DNA of 64,000 bases from Petunia secreta. Lineage: Eukaryota > Streptophyta > Magnoliopsida > Solanales > Solanaceae. Both the position numbers and the translations under genes were made by a program. The stretch lies in contig JARKIP010000017.1 of assembly GCA_029990175.1 (NCBI GenBank), positions 29,189,001 through 29,253,000 of the forward strand. The letters are read 5' to 3'. The notes under the pieces are model-generated. The model worked only from the letters and a program-made list of their open reading frames with translations, had not been told where the DNA came from and ran no database searches. Of the stretch, positions 44,600 to 56,833 are shown piece after piece (the first letter of the stretch is position 1; every line of letters begins with the position of its first letter).

Positions 44600-45056
44600 T
44601 CAAGTTGGATCATGAGGATTCCATATTCCCAACTTGTTAAGAAAATACTTGAACCGGGCCCGTACCAGTGCCTTCGTAAAAATTTCGGCCAGTTGTGTGG
44701 TCGTAGACACATAGCTGGGACGAATGATTCCTTCGATAATCTCATTCCGAAAAAAGTGACAGTCGACTTCGATGTATTTAGTGCGTTCGTGAAAAACAGG
44801 ATTCCGAGCAATATGTAACGCTGCTTGATTGTCACACTTCAAATTCATCGGAGAATTTGGATCGATTCTAAGGTTCCATAATATCCCTTTCAACAACTTC
44901 AATACACACACAATCATTGCCATCGGTCGATAATCTGCCTCGACTGAGGACCTTGACACAATCTGTTGCTTCTTCATTCGCAAAGATATCAGTGAGTCCC
45001 CTAAAGATACATACCAACCAGTCAACGATCGACGTGTCAATGGATAACCTGCCCAA
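44600..45056 (-). pseudogene. RNase H of copia element D
   Basis: Copia RNase H with TRRSLTGWYVSLGDSLISL, SRSSVEADYRPMA (usual SSAEAEYRAMA), LKCDNQAALHIARNPVFHERTKYIEVDCHF and QLAEIFTKAL. Its ending, NKLGIWNPHDP, is followed by the purine tract. Substitutions at the SSVEAD site suggest decay, but the frame is open. Confidence 0.9.
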
Positions 45057-45091
45057 TCGGAGTCACACCATCCGTGAAATCTCAGATCACA

Positions 45092-46327
45092 CTAAGAATT
45101 CAATACGATGCCTTGTCCCAGACAACCTTTCAAATATTGAACAACCCTAAGCGTCGCTTCCATATACTCAACACGAAGACTTTGCATGAATTGTGACAAC
45201 ACATGCACACTATAGGACAAATTAGGTCGTGTAAAATACAAGTAAATCAATCTTCCAACCAGTCTCCGATAGCGTTCATGATCTTTGATAAAATGACCAG
45301 TCGCAAGCCCCAGGCGATGGTTTTGTTTCATCGGTGTACCAACCGGTTTTGCTCCCAACAAGCTTGCTTCCGATATGATATCCAATGCGTGCTTCTTCTG
45401 ACACAAGAAGATTCCCTTCGGAGCCCTTGCCACTTCAACCCCCAAGAAGTATTTCAAAACACCTAAATCCTTCATATGAAAATATTTCGAGAGATACAAC
45501 TTAAAAACTCGAATTACCCTTGAATCTTTACCAGATATGATTAAATCATGTACATAAACAAGAACATTCAAATGCACATTTCCCTTCTTCATCATAAATA
45601 ATGAGTAATCCGAATACGATTGTTGGAACCCATATTTCTTAAGAGCAGTAGAGAACTTTGCAAACCAACACCTGGGAGCTTGTTTTAAACCATACAATGA
45701 TTTTCGAAGGCGACACACAGTTCCTCTCCTAGTCATGCGATGCCCCGGAGGCAATTTCATATATACTTCTTCGTGAAGATCACCGTGCAAAAATGTATTG
45801 TGCACATCCATCTGATGCAATTCCCAATTTTTAGCAGCTGCTACGGCCAAAATAACTCGGACAGTCACCATCTTTGCAACCGGTGCAAAGGTCTTCGTGT
45901 AATCAACTCCTTCAATTTGATGATTCCCAAAAATCACCAGTCGTGCTTTGTACCTTTCAATAGTTCCATCCGAGTTGTACTTTATGTTATACATCGATCG
46001 ACATTTGAGGGCCTTCTTCCTCGGAGGTAAGCGAACTATCTCTCAAGTCTTGTTCGCTTCCAATGCCTTCAACTTTTGCCCCATGGCTGTTCTCCATTTA
46101 TCATTTTTGACCGTCTCCGAATAGGAGGTAGGCTCATGTCCTTGCGTTATAGCTGCAAGAAAACTCACATGTTTCGAAGAGAAATAATCACAATTGACAT
46201 AGTGTGCTAGAGGATAGGGCTTACTAGAGGGTTGTTGAGAAACAGATGAACAATCAGACTTTCGAATACAGGACGATACCTGGTGACTCATCGTTTGGAC
46301 CGTATTAGTAACAAAGTCTCTCAGCAA
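45092..46327 (-). pseudogene. Reverse transcriptase of copia element D
   Basis: A 300-residue open frame (45994-45092) holds ERYKARLVIFGNHQIEGVDY, LHQMDVHNTFLHGDL, YMKLPPGH, YGLKQAPRCWF, the polymerase motif and GVLKYFLGVEVAR. The motif reads YVHDLI, so the first Asp of YVDD is His, and activity is lost. The linker upstream (46327-46043) has YPLAHYVNCDYFSSKH and joins RT across a frameshift near 46020. Confidence 0.93.
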
Positions 46328-46481
46328 AACACTTTCTTTCTAACTTTGTTTTCTCCGACCCAACTCTTCGATTATTACACCATCCTCATTGTGTCCGGGA
46401 GCTACAGTGGGAACTACTTCGTGTTCAATTTCCGAAGTCACAACTTTGGGTTCAATTTCCAGAGTTATTTGATCGTTATTC

Positions 46482-47087
46482 TCAACACCCCTCCTCCCCC
46501 CCCCCCCCCCCCCCGCTTCCTCGCACGCTCTCCTCTTCTTCCTCCAATGCTACGGTGACAGAGACCGTATCTTGTCTCCGTTTTTCTTCCTCAATATCCT
46601 TTGATGCGAACGAAAATTCCTTTTCGTAAAACACCACATCTCTTGATATTCTCCAAATCATATACTCTCCACGCTTTCTTCCCGTTCGGATAACCAACAT
46701 ACATCGATGAATCCTACTCTCAAACCTATCACCTGTTCGTCCTTGATTGCGAGCATAACATAAGAAACCAAACACCCTCAAATGATCATAATTCGGTGTC
46801 ACTCCCATTAAGACATCGTAAGGTGTCTTCCCATTCAACAACTTAGTGGGTGTCCGGTTAATTAAATAACATGCTATCATCACACATTCTCCCCAGAATT
46901 CGATCGGTAAATTGGCTTGAAAACGTAGCGCTCGTGCTACATTCAAGATATGTCGATGTTTTCATTTGACTCTATCATTTTTATGAGGTGTCCCTACACA
47001 GGAAGTTTGGAACAAGATCCCTTGTTTGAGAAAATATCCTTTCAAACTTACAAATTCGGTTCCATTATCACTCTGGACACACTTAAA
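46482..47087 (-). pseudogene. Truncated integrase of copia element D
   Basis: This retains the second catalytic Asp region (SDNGTEF at about 47045-47065) and RALRFQANLPIEFWGECV, LINRTPTKLLNGKTPYDVL and LRVFGFLCYA. The place of the catalytic Glu (usual AERKHRHIL) reads as Lys and a stop near 46960. It breaks off at 47087 against LINE sequence. A 19-base C run (46496-46514) lies in its C-terminal tail. Confidence 0.85.
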
Positions 47088-47189
47088 CATTATCCGGGGG
47101 TGCAATGTATTAAAGCTGGAGGTGTTTATGGAGTTAATTAAGCTGGGACTTTACAAGCAGACATGGATTTAGCTAAGGGAACACAATTT

Positions 47190-48767
47190 ATTACTTTGTC
47201 TTCTAATCAGGTTGTAGTACCATTTAATTCTAATTAGAACCGAGGATTCTTTGTGGAGGACGTATATGAGCAGCAAATATTTGAAGAAGCATCATGCAGT
47301 AGTTGTCCCTTGGAAGGTAGACACTTATATTTGGAAGAAGATGTTGCAATGTAGAAAAGAAATGGACCATGAAATAGGTTGGCAAATTAAGCGAGGTAAT
47401 TCTTATTTTAGGCTTAATAATTGAACAGGATTAGGGAGCTTGGATGATGTTACTCCTTCTGATTTTTATTCTGATGAGACAATTGTTGATGTGCATGAAA
47501 CTACATTTAATGGGGTTTGGAATGAGGAATTATTAGGACAGTTATTGCCGGATGACTTTGCTTCACATATTATTGAGAATATTCCTTCACCAAGAGCTGG
47601 GGAGGAAGTGGGTAGGCCTTATTGGAGTTCGGCTGCCAGTGGAAAATTCTCGGTAAGTTCAGCCTTTCATTTGCTTAGACATAAGAAAATTCCCTCAGAA
47701 TTGTATAAACATATCTGGATTAAAGGGGTACCATTTAAAATGTCTTTTTTTTCTATGAAGAGTTTGGAAAAATAAGTTGCCGCTTGATGATACTCTGAAA
47801 AGGTGGGGTTTTCAATTCCCATAAAAATTTGATTGTTGTGTTGTCCCTGATGTTGAAAATATTGCTCATGTGTTCTTGAATTCCCCTGTTGCGAAGGAAG
47901 TTTGGAATTATTTTAGCAGGCCTACAGGTTTTAATATTGATGGCTTGCATCTTGTGCAAGTTCTTAATTTATGTTGGGATGCTCCAGGAAATTCTCTTGT
48001 GAAGTTGGTTTTTCATGTAGTTCCCATTTTTATTATTTGGGAATTATGGAAAAGAAGAAACGCTTTTCGACATGGAGGTAGGATGTCTAGGACAAGGGTT
48101 ATTTTTCTGGTGATGTAAAATATTCTTATGTTCTTGAAAGTTCTAGGAAAAATTTTATGTATGCGCCTTCGAACTGGAGTGATTTTCTTCATGTGCTACA
48201 TGTGTATACGCCTAGATTGAAGTTTACAAAAGTGAGTTGGTGTCCTCCTGAGGTGGGTTGGGTCAAATGTAATACTGATGGCGCGTCTAGGGGTAACCCG
48301 GGGAGAATCTCTTGGAATTTTTGTGTAAGGAATGATAGGAGAGATTTGCTACACGCAGAGGCCCAAGATGGAGGATAAGATGAGTACGAATAATGAAGCG
48401 GAAGCGTTGGCTTTTCTTATGGCTTTGAGGTATGTTAGTTAAGCCAATTTACTCATGTTTTAATTGAAATTGATTCCTTGCTTCTTTTGAATGTTATTAG
48501 TAAAGTGTGGGAAGTTCCTTGGAAAATCCGTCCAGTTGTTGAGCAAATTTGGAAAATAAGGGAGGGTATAGATCTGGTTTGTACACATGAGTCAAGGGAG
48601 GAGGGCAATAAGGTTGCGGATTTTTTGGCAAATTTTGCGTTGGATGAAGGCCCAGTATTAGCTAATAGTTTTCTTAATTTGGATGTTGAGGCAAGAAAAC
48701 TACTCAATGGAGATAAGTGGAACGAACCATATTTAAGAGTCAGCATGGAGGAATTGAGTTGGGTTCA
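47190..48767 (+). pseudogene. 3' part of LINE ORF2: zinc-binding and RNase H domains
   Basis: Pieces in several frames give, in order: SLWRTYMSSKYLKKHH and VDTYIWKKMLQCR (after-RT region, 47240-47360); YWSSAASGKFSVSSAFHLLR and HIWIKGVPFKMSFF (zf-RVT, 47620-47760); an IAHVFLNSPVAKEVWN segment (47850-47910); then an RNase H of the RVT_3 type with WVKCNTDGASRGNPG (48260-48305) and an end segment REEGNKVADFLANFAL (48596-48645). Frameshifts occur near 47755, 47820, 48115 and 48375. It belongs with the ORF1 at 41950. Confidence 0.82.
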
Positions 48768-50102
48768 TGACAAAGCTCAACACACACCTCGCCTTGACGT
48801 ATAAACGGTCATCGTAATACAATTTACCCAACTAGGAGTCAGGGTCGAATCCACAAGGAACAAAGTGATGCGATCAAAGTAGTAGAGGAACTAAACCTAT
48901 TTGACAAAGCCAAACTAGGATAATAGGTGATGGAATGATATTAACAACTACAAACTACACTAGGAAAGCAAGTAAAGGTGATCAATGACCTTATCACAAC
49001 CAAGGAAGATAAGTTTTGAATCTAGGATGCAATTATAGCACGGGGTTTATATATTATGGTCGAGTCATTCTAATGTAATTCCTAGAATCCTTCTGGCCTA
49101 GAAGGGATTTACCTCAACGGCGCTCGTCAAAGCAATGGTTGAGCTTATAAAGCACTACCCATTACCCGAGGAAAGAAGACCTCTTCCGAGCGTAACTTCT
49201 TTTAGATGAGTTAATCTATGAAATAGCCTATCAACCCAAATCATCGCTAGCTTCACTATTCTACGGTTACTAATCTCTCTCGAGTCTTTAATTAGCAAAG
49301 TAAACATGTAACTTAAGTATCATGAGAACAAAAGTCAAGCAACCATAACAATAGAAGCTAGATAATCAAAACTCATAAATAATAAATTCTAGTCATGCTT
49401 CATTCATATATTCATGTCCAAAATCATACCAATTAACAATAACAAATAGTCATGAAATATATTCACAAAATCAAGTCTTCAAAAACACCAAATATATGCA
49501 ATACAAAGCAAACAAATAAAGAAAGGAGTACAAAGGATCAAGAAATTCTCAATGGGTTACTCCAAATCTTCATTGTCTAGGTGTTTAGTTGATGGATCTT
49601 TTCACCCAAGATTGGAGAAATTGTCAAAAGATGTGCCTTAGGTCGTGCAAAGGGCTATTTATATGTTCCCAATTCAGCTGATGTGAAATTTAAAAACTGT
49701 CCAGTACAGTCCAGACGCGTTCTTGCACGATCCCGTGATATAAGGAACTTTCGCGCTCAATCTCTTTTCTGTTCTATGCGATCACATCACTTGGGCACTT
49801 TCGCACTCAATCTCTTTTCTGGTCTACGCGATCACGTCACTTTGGCGCTTTCGCGCTAGCTTCTCAAGTCTCCTCCACGCGATCGCGTGTAACCCTGCGC
49901 GATCGCGATGAGAAGATTTCAGTCCAGGATTAGTAACTTTGACATTCAGCTTGTTTTGACTTGTTTTCCATCTACTCATCACCACATCGTCAATATCCTG
50001 TAATATGCAACTAAACATGAAAAGTGCGCGCATTTAATTAATAATACACAACAAAAGCTCAAGTACATAGAAGGTAATGTGTGGCATTTTTCTCACACAT
50101 CA
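48768..50102 (-). repeat. 3' LTR of element C
   Basis: Begins TGATGTGTGAG at 50102 and ends at the TGACAAAGCTC boundary (48768). It carries a TATA-like box at 49654-49664 and the palindrome cluster at 49710-49915 directly upstream, including two near-perfect CGCGATCGCG copies. Confidence 0.9.
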
Positions 50103-50112
50103 CACCCCCAAA
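50103..50112 (-). other. Polypurine tract of element C
   Basis: The minus strand reads TTTGGGGGTG next to the LTR start, as in element B. Confidence 0.8.
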
Positions 50113-50842
50113 CTTAACTATTGCTTGTTCTCAAGCAAAGCACACTTCAATAGAAACCAAGTTGCAATTCATCCATTCGTGCATTTTTCATAAAGGCCAC
50201 AACAAGCCCAAACTCGATTCAAGTTCAACTACTAATGACATTGGTTGGTGCCAACAATTAAGCCAAGTCATGTGAACACCACTTTTAATATGCAACAACA
50301 AAAGAAGGCAAACATTCCATGACACAAGACTTTCAAAGTTTGTCTCTTCGTCACAAGAGTTCACTTCTTTGCTTGCCCACCTCAATTGGGAAGTGACACA
50401 CAAATCTTCAACTCGACTTCACAAGTTCCCTCACCTCTCAAAGAGAATATCCTAATCACAAAAATGCAATGATAACACAAATGAGATTAATGATAGGAAT
50501 AATTCGCTCACTCTCTCAAAAGAAATTCATCATGCACACTAAAGATCCATAAGCTTTCCCTTTGTGTACCTCTCCACTAATGCAGGAATGCTTGACCCGA
50601 AATCAATTAGGACTTTGTTAGGGTTGTAATGTAGGCTTTTGGCCAAAGGTGGGGTAAAATTTGAGCAAATAGTGACTACACACCTCCTTGAGCACTATAC
50701 CGTACAAAATTTTAAGGCACACTTCATTTTTCTTGTACTTACACCTTGCTAAATCGAGGATTATACACTAGTCTTTCCCTTCTTTATTAATAATTCTCTT
50801 TTTCTTCTTTTCTTTCTTTTTCCACTTGCTTCTTTTTGTTTC

Positions 50843-50913
<71 letters not shown>

Positions 50914-52185
50914 AGAGATTTCCTTTCAACTTATTTTTGATGCTCTTTTCTTTCTTTTGATTTTCATTCACTTCCACACTTTCACCATAACTCATGCCAC
51001 CCACAAACTTAGACTTTTGCCTAAGTTGCACGTCTTTCAATGCAATCAAGGAGGTAGGGACAAAAGGAGAGTTAGTACTTTAAGCACTTACAATTGGTCC
51101 GGGTTAATAATGTGGTTGCCAAAAGAAAGGATATTTAGCTCAAAGGGGTTGACTAAGCTTATAATGCCGCAAGGGTAGGCTTTTTAGGTCACTAGCGGGC
51201 CAAAGAAAGCCTAAAATCATTTTTCAAGTCAAGCATCACCTAGGATTTCGCCTCGAAGCAAACTTAGGGCAAGTTCTAGATCAAGAAGTACACACATGAA
51301 CACAACAAAACCTCACCACACATGGCACAAGTAAAGCAAGGAAGATGAGTATATTCAAGTCCCAATCAAAGGCAATAAAGCATCAAAAGTTTACATATAG
51401 CCTAGTGAGAGCTAATTAGTGACATAAGAGTCAAAAGTTGAACTTAAAGATCACATCACAATTCACCAACTAAATTTTCTATCCATTTTTCAAAACAAGC
51501 TCACATGACAAGGATTAAATAATAGTGGAACCAACCATGCCAAAAATTGGCTAAGAAGCAAAAATCAACAACTACTACTATACTACTATTACTACTACTT
51601 AAATTCTAGGAATGTCCGCTTCACAAGAATTGCTTCCTTGGAAAAGAACCATGACAAAAAAAAATCAAGGAAGTTATTTCAAAAATTTTATACAACATGG
51701 TATTTACAATGAAAATTGCTGTTCGGACCCAAATGAGGCTTTTGCACCCAAGTGGGATGCCTACGTATCACACAAAGGTGAATCAGATAAAAAGAAGCAA
51801 CATCACAGGCGTAGTTCATGGGAGTACTTTTTTTTTTTTTTTTTTGTATATATATATAGAATTCTAACTAACTTATAAATATGAACAAACTATTAACACA
51901 ATACTATAATAACTACTTATACTAAATATGAACAAGTTATTCACACAATACTATAATAACTATTTATACTAATATCAAAGAAAATGAGCATCCACAAAGT
52001 TTCACAATTTGTTCAAAAACAAGTAAAAGAGAGGGTAGACATGTCATAAAAATCAAGCAACATGAGCGACATCAATACTACACCCAAAACATAAATACAC
52101 CCCCAAACTTAAACTATGCATTGTCCTCAATGCAACTAACAATGTAATAAAAAGGGTGTAAGGACTCCCTGACTAGAAGATCAAT
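50113..52185 (-). other. 3' untranslated part of element C, with a CT microsatellite
   Basis: Aligns along its length with 15141-17140 of element B. It contains a (CT)n run of about 58 bp at 50850-50907 where B has T-rich DNA, and a T-run at 51829-51845 where B has (TA)n. No gene is seen. Confidence 0.75.
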
Positions 52186-53018
52186 CCTCACTGTCAGTGT
52201 TGGGGTAGCGAAGCTCATCATCGGACTGCTCATCTGAGCTCGTAGAGCGACAAAGCGAGTTCAGCTTACTCATCATCTTGTTCAGGAAGTTGCTTGTTCT
52301 CTTGCAAAAATTTTTCTGCTTCCTCTCTATTTTGTCCAGCATGATCTTGATCTTCTCTCTCTCACAGCCTCCTCGATCTCATTCACAATTATCTCCCCAA
52401 CATTGACTTTGAAACCGTCAATCAGTGCTGCAACCAATCGCGCTTTTCTAGGGTGAGATCAGTCTCATTACCCGAAGGCATTACCATTGCACAAATAATG
52501 GACAACCAAATGCGAGCCTCAGCGGTGAAGTCAGTGGACAGAATTTTTACTCCATATGTGGACCAATATGAGGGAGTACCCCCTTGAAGTTTATCAACCA
52601 ACCATTGCACACCCCCTTCATTGGCATGAGTCCTATACACAGCATTGTCAACATCTTCTAGCTCATACACTTCATTGATTGTGGTTGCATCAAACCGCAG
52701 TTGTTTACCTCTGACGGTGGTCACCAACTCACCTTTAAAGTCAAATCGAGATGCGCTGGCATAAAATTTCCTTGCCATGGTGGCGTTTGCTCTTTCAGGT
52801 TCTTGGGAAAAACACATCCAACCACTGGTTTCAAGTCTTTGGAAGAAGTTGGGAAGCTTTTCTTCCACTTCTGCCATATGAATTCCTCTTTCCTTCATGA
52901 AGCTCTTTTCATGATCCCTTTAGAATTTTTCCTAGCATGATGCGGATAAAAACATTGTTGTGTCATATTCTTTCTCTTCTCCTCCTGTTAAGTGAGGTTG
53001 GTTGTTTCCTTCGGCCAT
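52186..53018 (-). pseudogene. ORF2 of element C, broken and internally deleted
   Basis: It starts MAEGNNQPHL at 53018. Homology to B ORF2 runs through FQRLETSGW, ARKFYASAS, TTVRGKQLRFDATTINEVYE and TEARIWLS-like sequence. Two in-frame stops lie near 52917-52934 where B is open, and a frameshift at about 52425 ends the main frame. Relative to B, about 430 bp of the linker are missing at about 52360-52372. C keeps about 13 residues (GTPSYWSTYGVKI) that B lacks. The function is unknown, as for B. Confidence 0.65.
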
Positions 53019-53159
53019 TGTAAGGGAAAAAGTACCTAGAAAGATCGCCATTGTCAAAACACGATTTGGGTACTTAATACATGCATTAATAAAGCTCATT
53101 GGCCAAAGGTTGAACCCAAAAAATTTCAGTAGTAGGCTGTGCAAGCTTACTGTTTCTGC

Positions 53160-53310
53160 CAGAAATTGGGTCTCTCCGCAAGCGCGCAAGTACTGGCGCG
53201 ACCGCGATGCCCTGTCTAAGAACCTCCTGCGTGATCGCGACACGTCTGACGCGATCGCGTAGGAGAGAACTTGGCAAATCTGCGCGTTCGCATATGTCTT
53301 CGCGCGATCA
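53160..53310 (-). promoter_or_regulatory. CGCGATCGCG-like palindrome cluster upstream of ORF2
   Basis: At least five related words (GGCGCGACCGCG, GTGATCGCGAC, GACGCGATCGCGT, GCGCGATCACG) lie in 150 bp, ending about 140 bp before the ORF2 ATG. Element B has the counterpart at 18535-18655. Regulatory function is inferred from placement only. Confidence 0.45.
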
Positions 53311-53811
53311 CGAGGTCGTCTTCTCCAACCGGATGAGACTCACCATGACTGCAACACCCAGAATCTCACATGTTCCATACATCTATCACAGAGCATACCC
53401 ATAATATTAACAAGAAACACACAAATTTTAACTTTAAATTCTCAGATCCAACACTAGGGTTTTATTCAATGGGACATAAACAAACTAGTAACCTAACCCA
53501 TTTTGTTCATAAATGAATTGACTATAAGGGTACACCAGACTTACCCCCAATTTTCTATTAAAATCCCCTTGTTTTTCTTATTCACACAACCAATGTTGGA
53601 ATCAAGAGAGAAAGAGTACTTACACATGCTTTTACCAAACAAAATTGAAGTGGAAATTAAGAAACATACCTCGATGATGGAGATAGAATGCTTGAGACTA
53701 GAATAGAGGATGGAATGGAGCAGTTGGGATGCAAAAATGGGGGAGAGAAATTAAGAGAATGAGTGTTTTTGAAGAAGTGGATCGTTTGTCTTCTAAAACT
53801 GCCTATTTAAT

Positions 53812-56430
53812 TGACGCGACCCGAAATCCGGCTAGGTCGTGCGGCACCCGACGTCCTCCCCTAGACCCGTCGAGCGAACCTTTACCAATTAAATTAAGAA
53901 AATAAATATAATCCAATTCATAAATAAGAGCAAGACTTAGAAAAAACACAGACATACTGATACCTCTGAGCTGTACAAACGAAATTACAGTTGACTACCC
54001 AATATACTAGGTTTAGGGTTATCCAGACTAGACATCTAAGAGTACAAAAGAAGACAGATACCTCCTGAAGAGAGCAAAATACAACTGAAATAATAAACAT
54101 AAAACTAATGGCCATCCAGAATAAAAGTTGGCTCATCCTGACTGCTGAAGTCGTCTTCGCTCCTGAACAACGTGGCGACTCAATCCTGGAGCGAACCTGC
54201 CGAAACGAAATAGATAGACAAGAAACAAAGAACAAGCAAGGGTGAGTCAAAAGAACTCAATAAGTGGGGAAGACTAGCCACATCAAAAAATAATATAGCT
54301 ACCCAGGGAGAAAAGAAACAGATGACCCAAATTCCTCTTATTTGAATTATAAAAAGGCAGAGCCAGATAATAACCAAAAACACATATGGAATCATAAACT
54401 CATAAACAACTAGGGACATGAGATAGATAGAACATATAGATTTTTAAGTATCCTGAAAATATCAACAATCAGAAATACATACTGTCGCGGAGTGCAACCC
54501 GATCGATATATTTATACCGTTGCGGCGTGCAACCAAGAATACGAGCCAGAAACATATCAGCAAATAAGCAATACACATATAAGCAGCACAGTAGTCATGT
54601 ACCGCAAGTCTACACAATGGTATGAAATGAGATGAAATGAAATGAAATATGATGCAAAGGGTCACATGTTCCCGTCATCCCATCCCGAAGCGGAATACTC
54701 CTGCATTCGAAGGGAATCCAATCTGATAACCAACTGGAGCGGAATACTCCTGCTCCTGGGGCGGAATACTCCTGCACTCGATATGATGTAAAGCTGAAGC
54801 GGAATACACTTGCACTCAGTATCTGACATAAGAGCGGGATACTCTTGCTCCTGGGGCGGAATACTCCCGCACCCAATATAATGTAAAGCTGAGTCAGAAT
54901 ACTCCTGCACTCAGTATCTGACATAAGAGCGGAATACTCCTGCTCCTGGGGCGGAATACTCCTCCACCTGATATAATATAAATCAGAGGTGGAATACTCC
55001 TGCACTCTCCTGGGGCGGAATACTCCTGCACCCGATATGAATGCAACATAATGCATATGAATGCAACATGATGCAATAATAACTCATCACCAGTGCGGGA
55101 CTCTCATCGACAACTGGAAAGTATATGCCAACTCACAGCCAGAGTACAATGTTCAGATCCTCGATGAAATACAACCAACAACAGGACATAACATATATTA
55201 TACAATGTAAATTCAAAGCTAAGGCGTAATAAGTACGCCTATCGGCAGCTACACACATAAGGAACACGTGGTATATTATCCACGAGGCCAAGGGCCTCCA
55301 AAGAAATTGATACAAACACTTACCATGTTCCAAAGCTAGTATTGATACTTAACAACCGCATTATCTTTCGGAATAATTGCCAAACGATCCTGCTTATTTA
55401 ATAAGCAGAAAATATATCAAATTAAGCTAAAGGCTTCATTCCTCACATCTTAGGGCAATCCGGTTAGGAACCTGATACCCTATTCGCATACGCAATACGC
55501 AGGTCAGGCCTATGTATAGGGTTTAAAGTCACATAACCAAACCCTAAATAAATTAAATTTATATGTTGCCCATAACTCACTGAGTACAAATATATAATCA
55601 ATTCCACTATCGGGGTCCAATTGACCCTTTAAACTATCTGTTGAACTTATTAGAACGATGTCTAATATCCCAATTTTTACCGTCAGAATATATTTAAACA
55701 CACGTAATAAACTAAAATAATGCATTAAGATCATTACCTGAATGTTTCGGAGTGCAAAAAATCTACTTTTTTTCGTCCCCCATTTCCTTTCTTTTCTCAT
55801 TTTTTTCTGATAATTTTCTCTGTTCTCGTTCCTTCCTAATGTTTCTGTTTTCTCATTTCTATTTTATATGAGTGGAAATGTTTCCACTTTCCATCACCTC
55901 TCTCATTCCTTTCTCTTTTCTTTTCTTTTGTTTTTATTTCTTTTCTTTTCGCGATGAAAATTAAAACAGAACTCTACGAAATTCGAAATGATCCCAAATT
56001 TTTCAAGTAAGTTATAAAAAATATATGTAACACACTTGCTAAGGCGGATCTCAAATCGGACTCTCAAAACTCAATATGTAAATTAAATGGAAAAAGGTCA
56101 AATTATTTAACTTTTGGCATTTTAGAGGAAACAAGCCGAACAACCTCGATATTCACTTTCGAAAATTTACAAAAGTCAAAATTAATCGTACGAACCTAAT
56201 GGCGCTTTTCAATTTCCAATCGGAGTTCATTCGCCAAAATCGAGCTCGAAAATCTCTTTTTAATATTTATCGACAATAAAAACTGAAACCTTCTTCCGAT
56301 GCCTACCAAACGAGGTCTGATTCAGCTTAAATTTTACAGACAGGTCCTAATAGACCTTATGAATATTTTAAAATTATCGGCACACCAATCGGAGTCCTAA
56401 CTCCCAAAACGACTACCTAAGGTCGTTTCA
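53812..56430 (-). repeat. Solo LTR of the A family inside element C
   Basis: It reads TGAAACGACC...CGGGTCGCGTCA on the minus strand, 2619 bp, flanked on both sides by TTAAT (53807-53811 and 56431-56435). The inverted GTATTCCG minisatellite is at 54688-55035. Its sharp ends define the LTR ends used for element A. C sequence resumes directly on each side. Confidence 0.95.
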
Positions 56431-56435
56431 TTAAT

Positions 56436-56833
56436 ATTTGAACTGTTACTCAGCGCGATCGCACATGTCCCAAGTTGCAATCGCACATTGCTGCTGAGTA
56501 GACTTACGCGATCGCGTGTGTAACAATGTGATCGCGCAGGTTTATCTCGCAGTAAAGCGAATGTGACGCGATAGCGCTAAATGTTTTTTTTTTTGACCAA
56601 CTTCCAATGAGCAGAATTTCAGTGAGGCGGTCCGCTCCAAACATTAGGCGCTCCGCCTACTCGGATGTAGATGGTAAAATTTCAGTGGGCGGTCCGCCTC
56701 ATCTTATTGGGCAGTCCGCCCTACACCCCTGTGCAATCTATTTTTTTTATGTTTATGCCTTAGACCATGCATCCTAACAACTAACAAATGTAGGATTCAT
56801 GTGAGATGATCAAAAACAACAACAAAAATTAAA
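56436..56833 (-). other. ORF1-ORF2 spacer of element C, right half, with palindromes
   Basis: CGCGATCGCG-like words at 56453-56575 and GGCGGTCCGCC-type palindromes at 56628-56735 correspond to 19150-19410 in B. No protein is present. Confidence 0.6.

Larger units (their letters stand above)
43908..47087 (-). mobile_element. Element D: rearranged, truncated Ty1/copia
   Basis: Reading on the minus strand: integrase fragment, RT, RNase H, purine tract, one complete LTR (44362-44590), primer site and leader. To the left, an inverted 113-bp LTR start (43908-44020) abuts the leader. The single LTR is thus both downstream of pol and upstream of a leader. gag and protease are missing and the integrase is cut at 47087. 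No target duplication was found. Confidence 0.8.
41950..48767 (+). mobile_element. LINE (plant L1-type) broken by two nested insertions
   Basis: ORF1 pieces (41950-42222, 43446-43907) and the 3' part of ORF2 (about 47190-48767) lie in order on the plus strand. A solo LTR (42223-43440) and copia D (43908-47087) sit between. Endonuclease and RT are absent, probably lost with the D rearrangement. Element C begins at 48768, so the LINE 3' end is not visible here. Confidence 0.75.

Noticed and set aside
46496..46514. C19 run read as a poly-Gly segment of the D integrase
   Set aside because: A homopolymer of this length is prone to slippage and sequencing error, and no integrase family has it as a defined feature.
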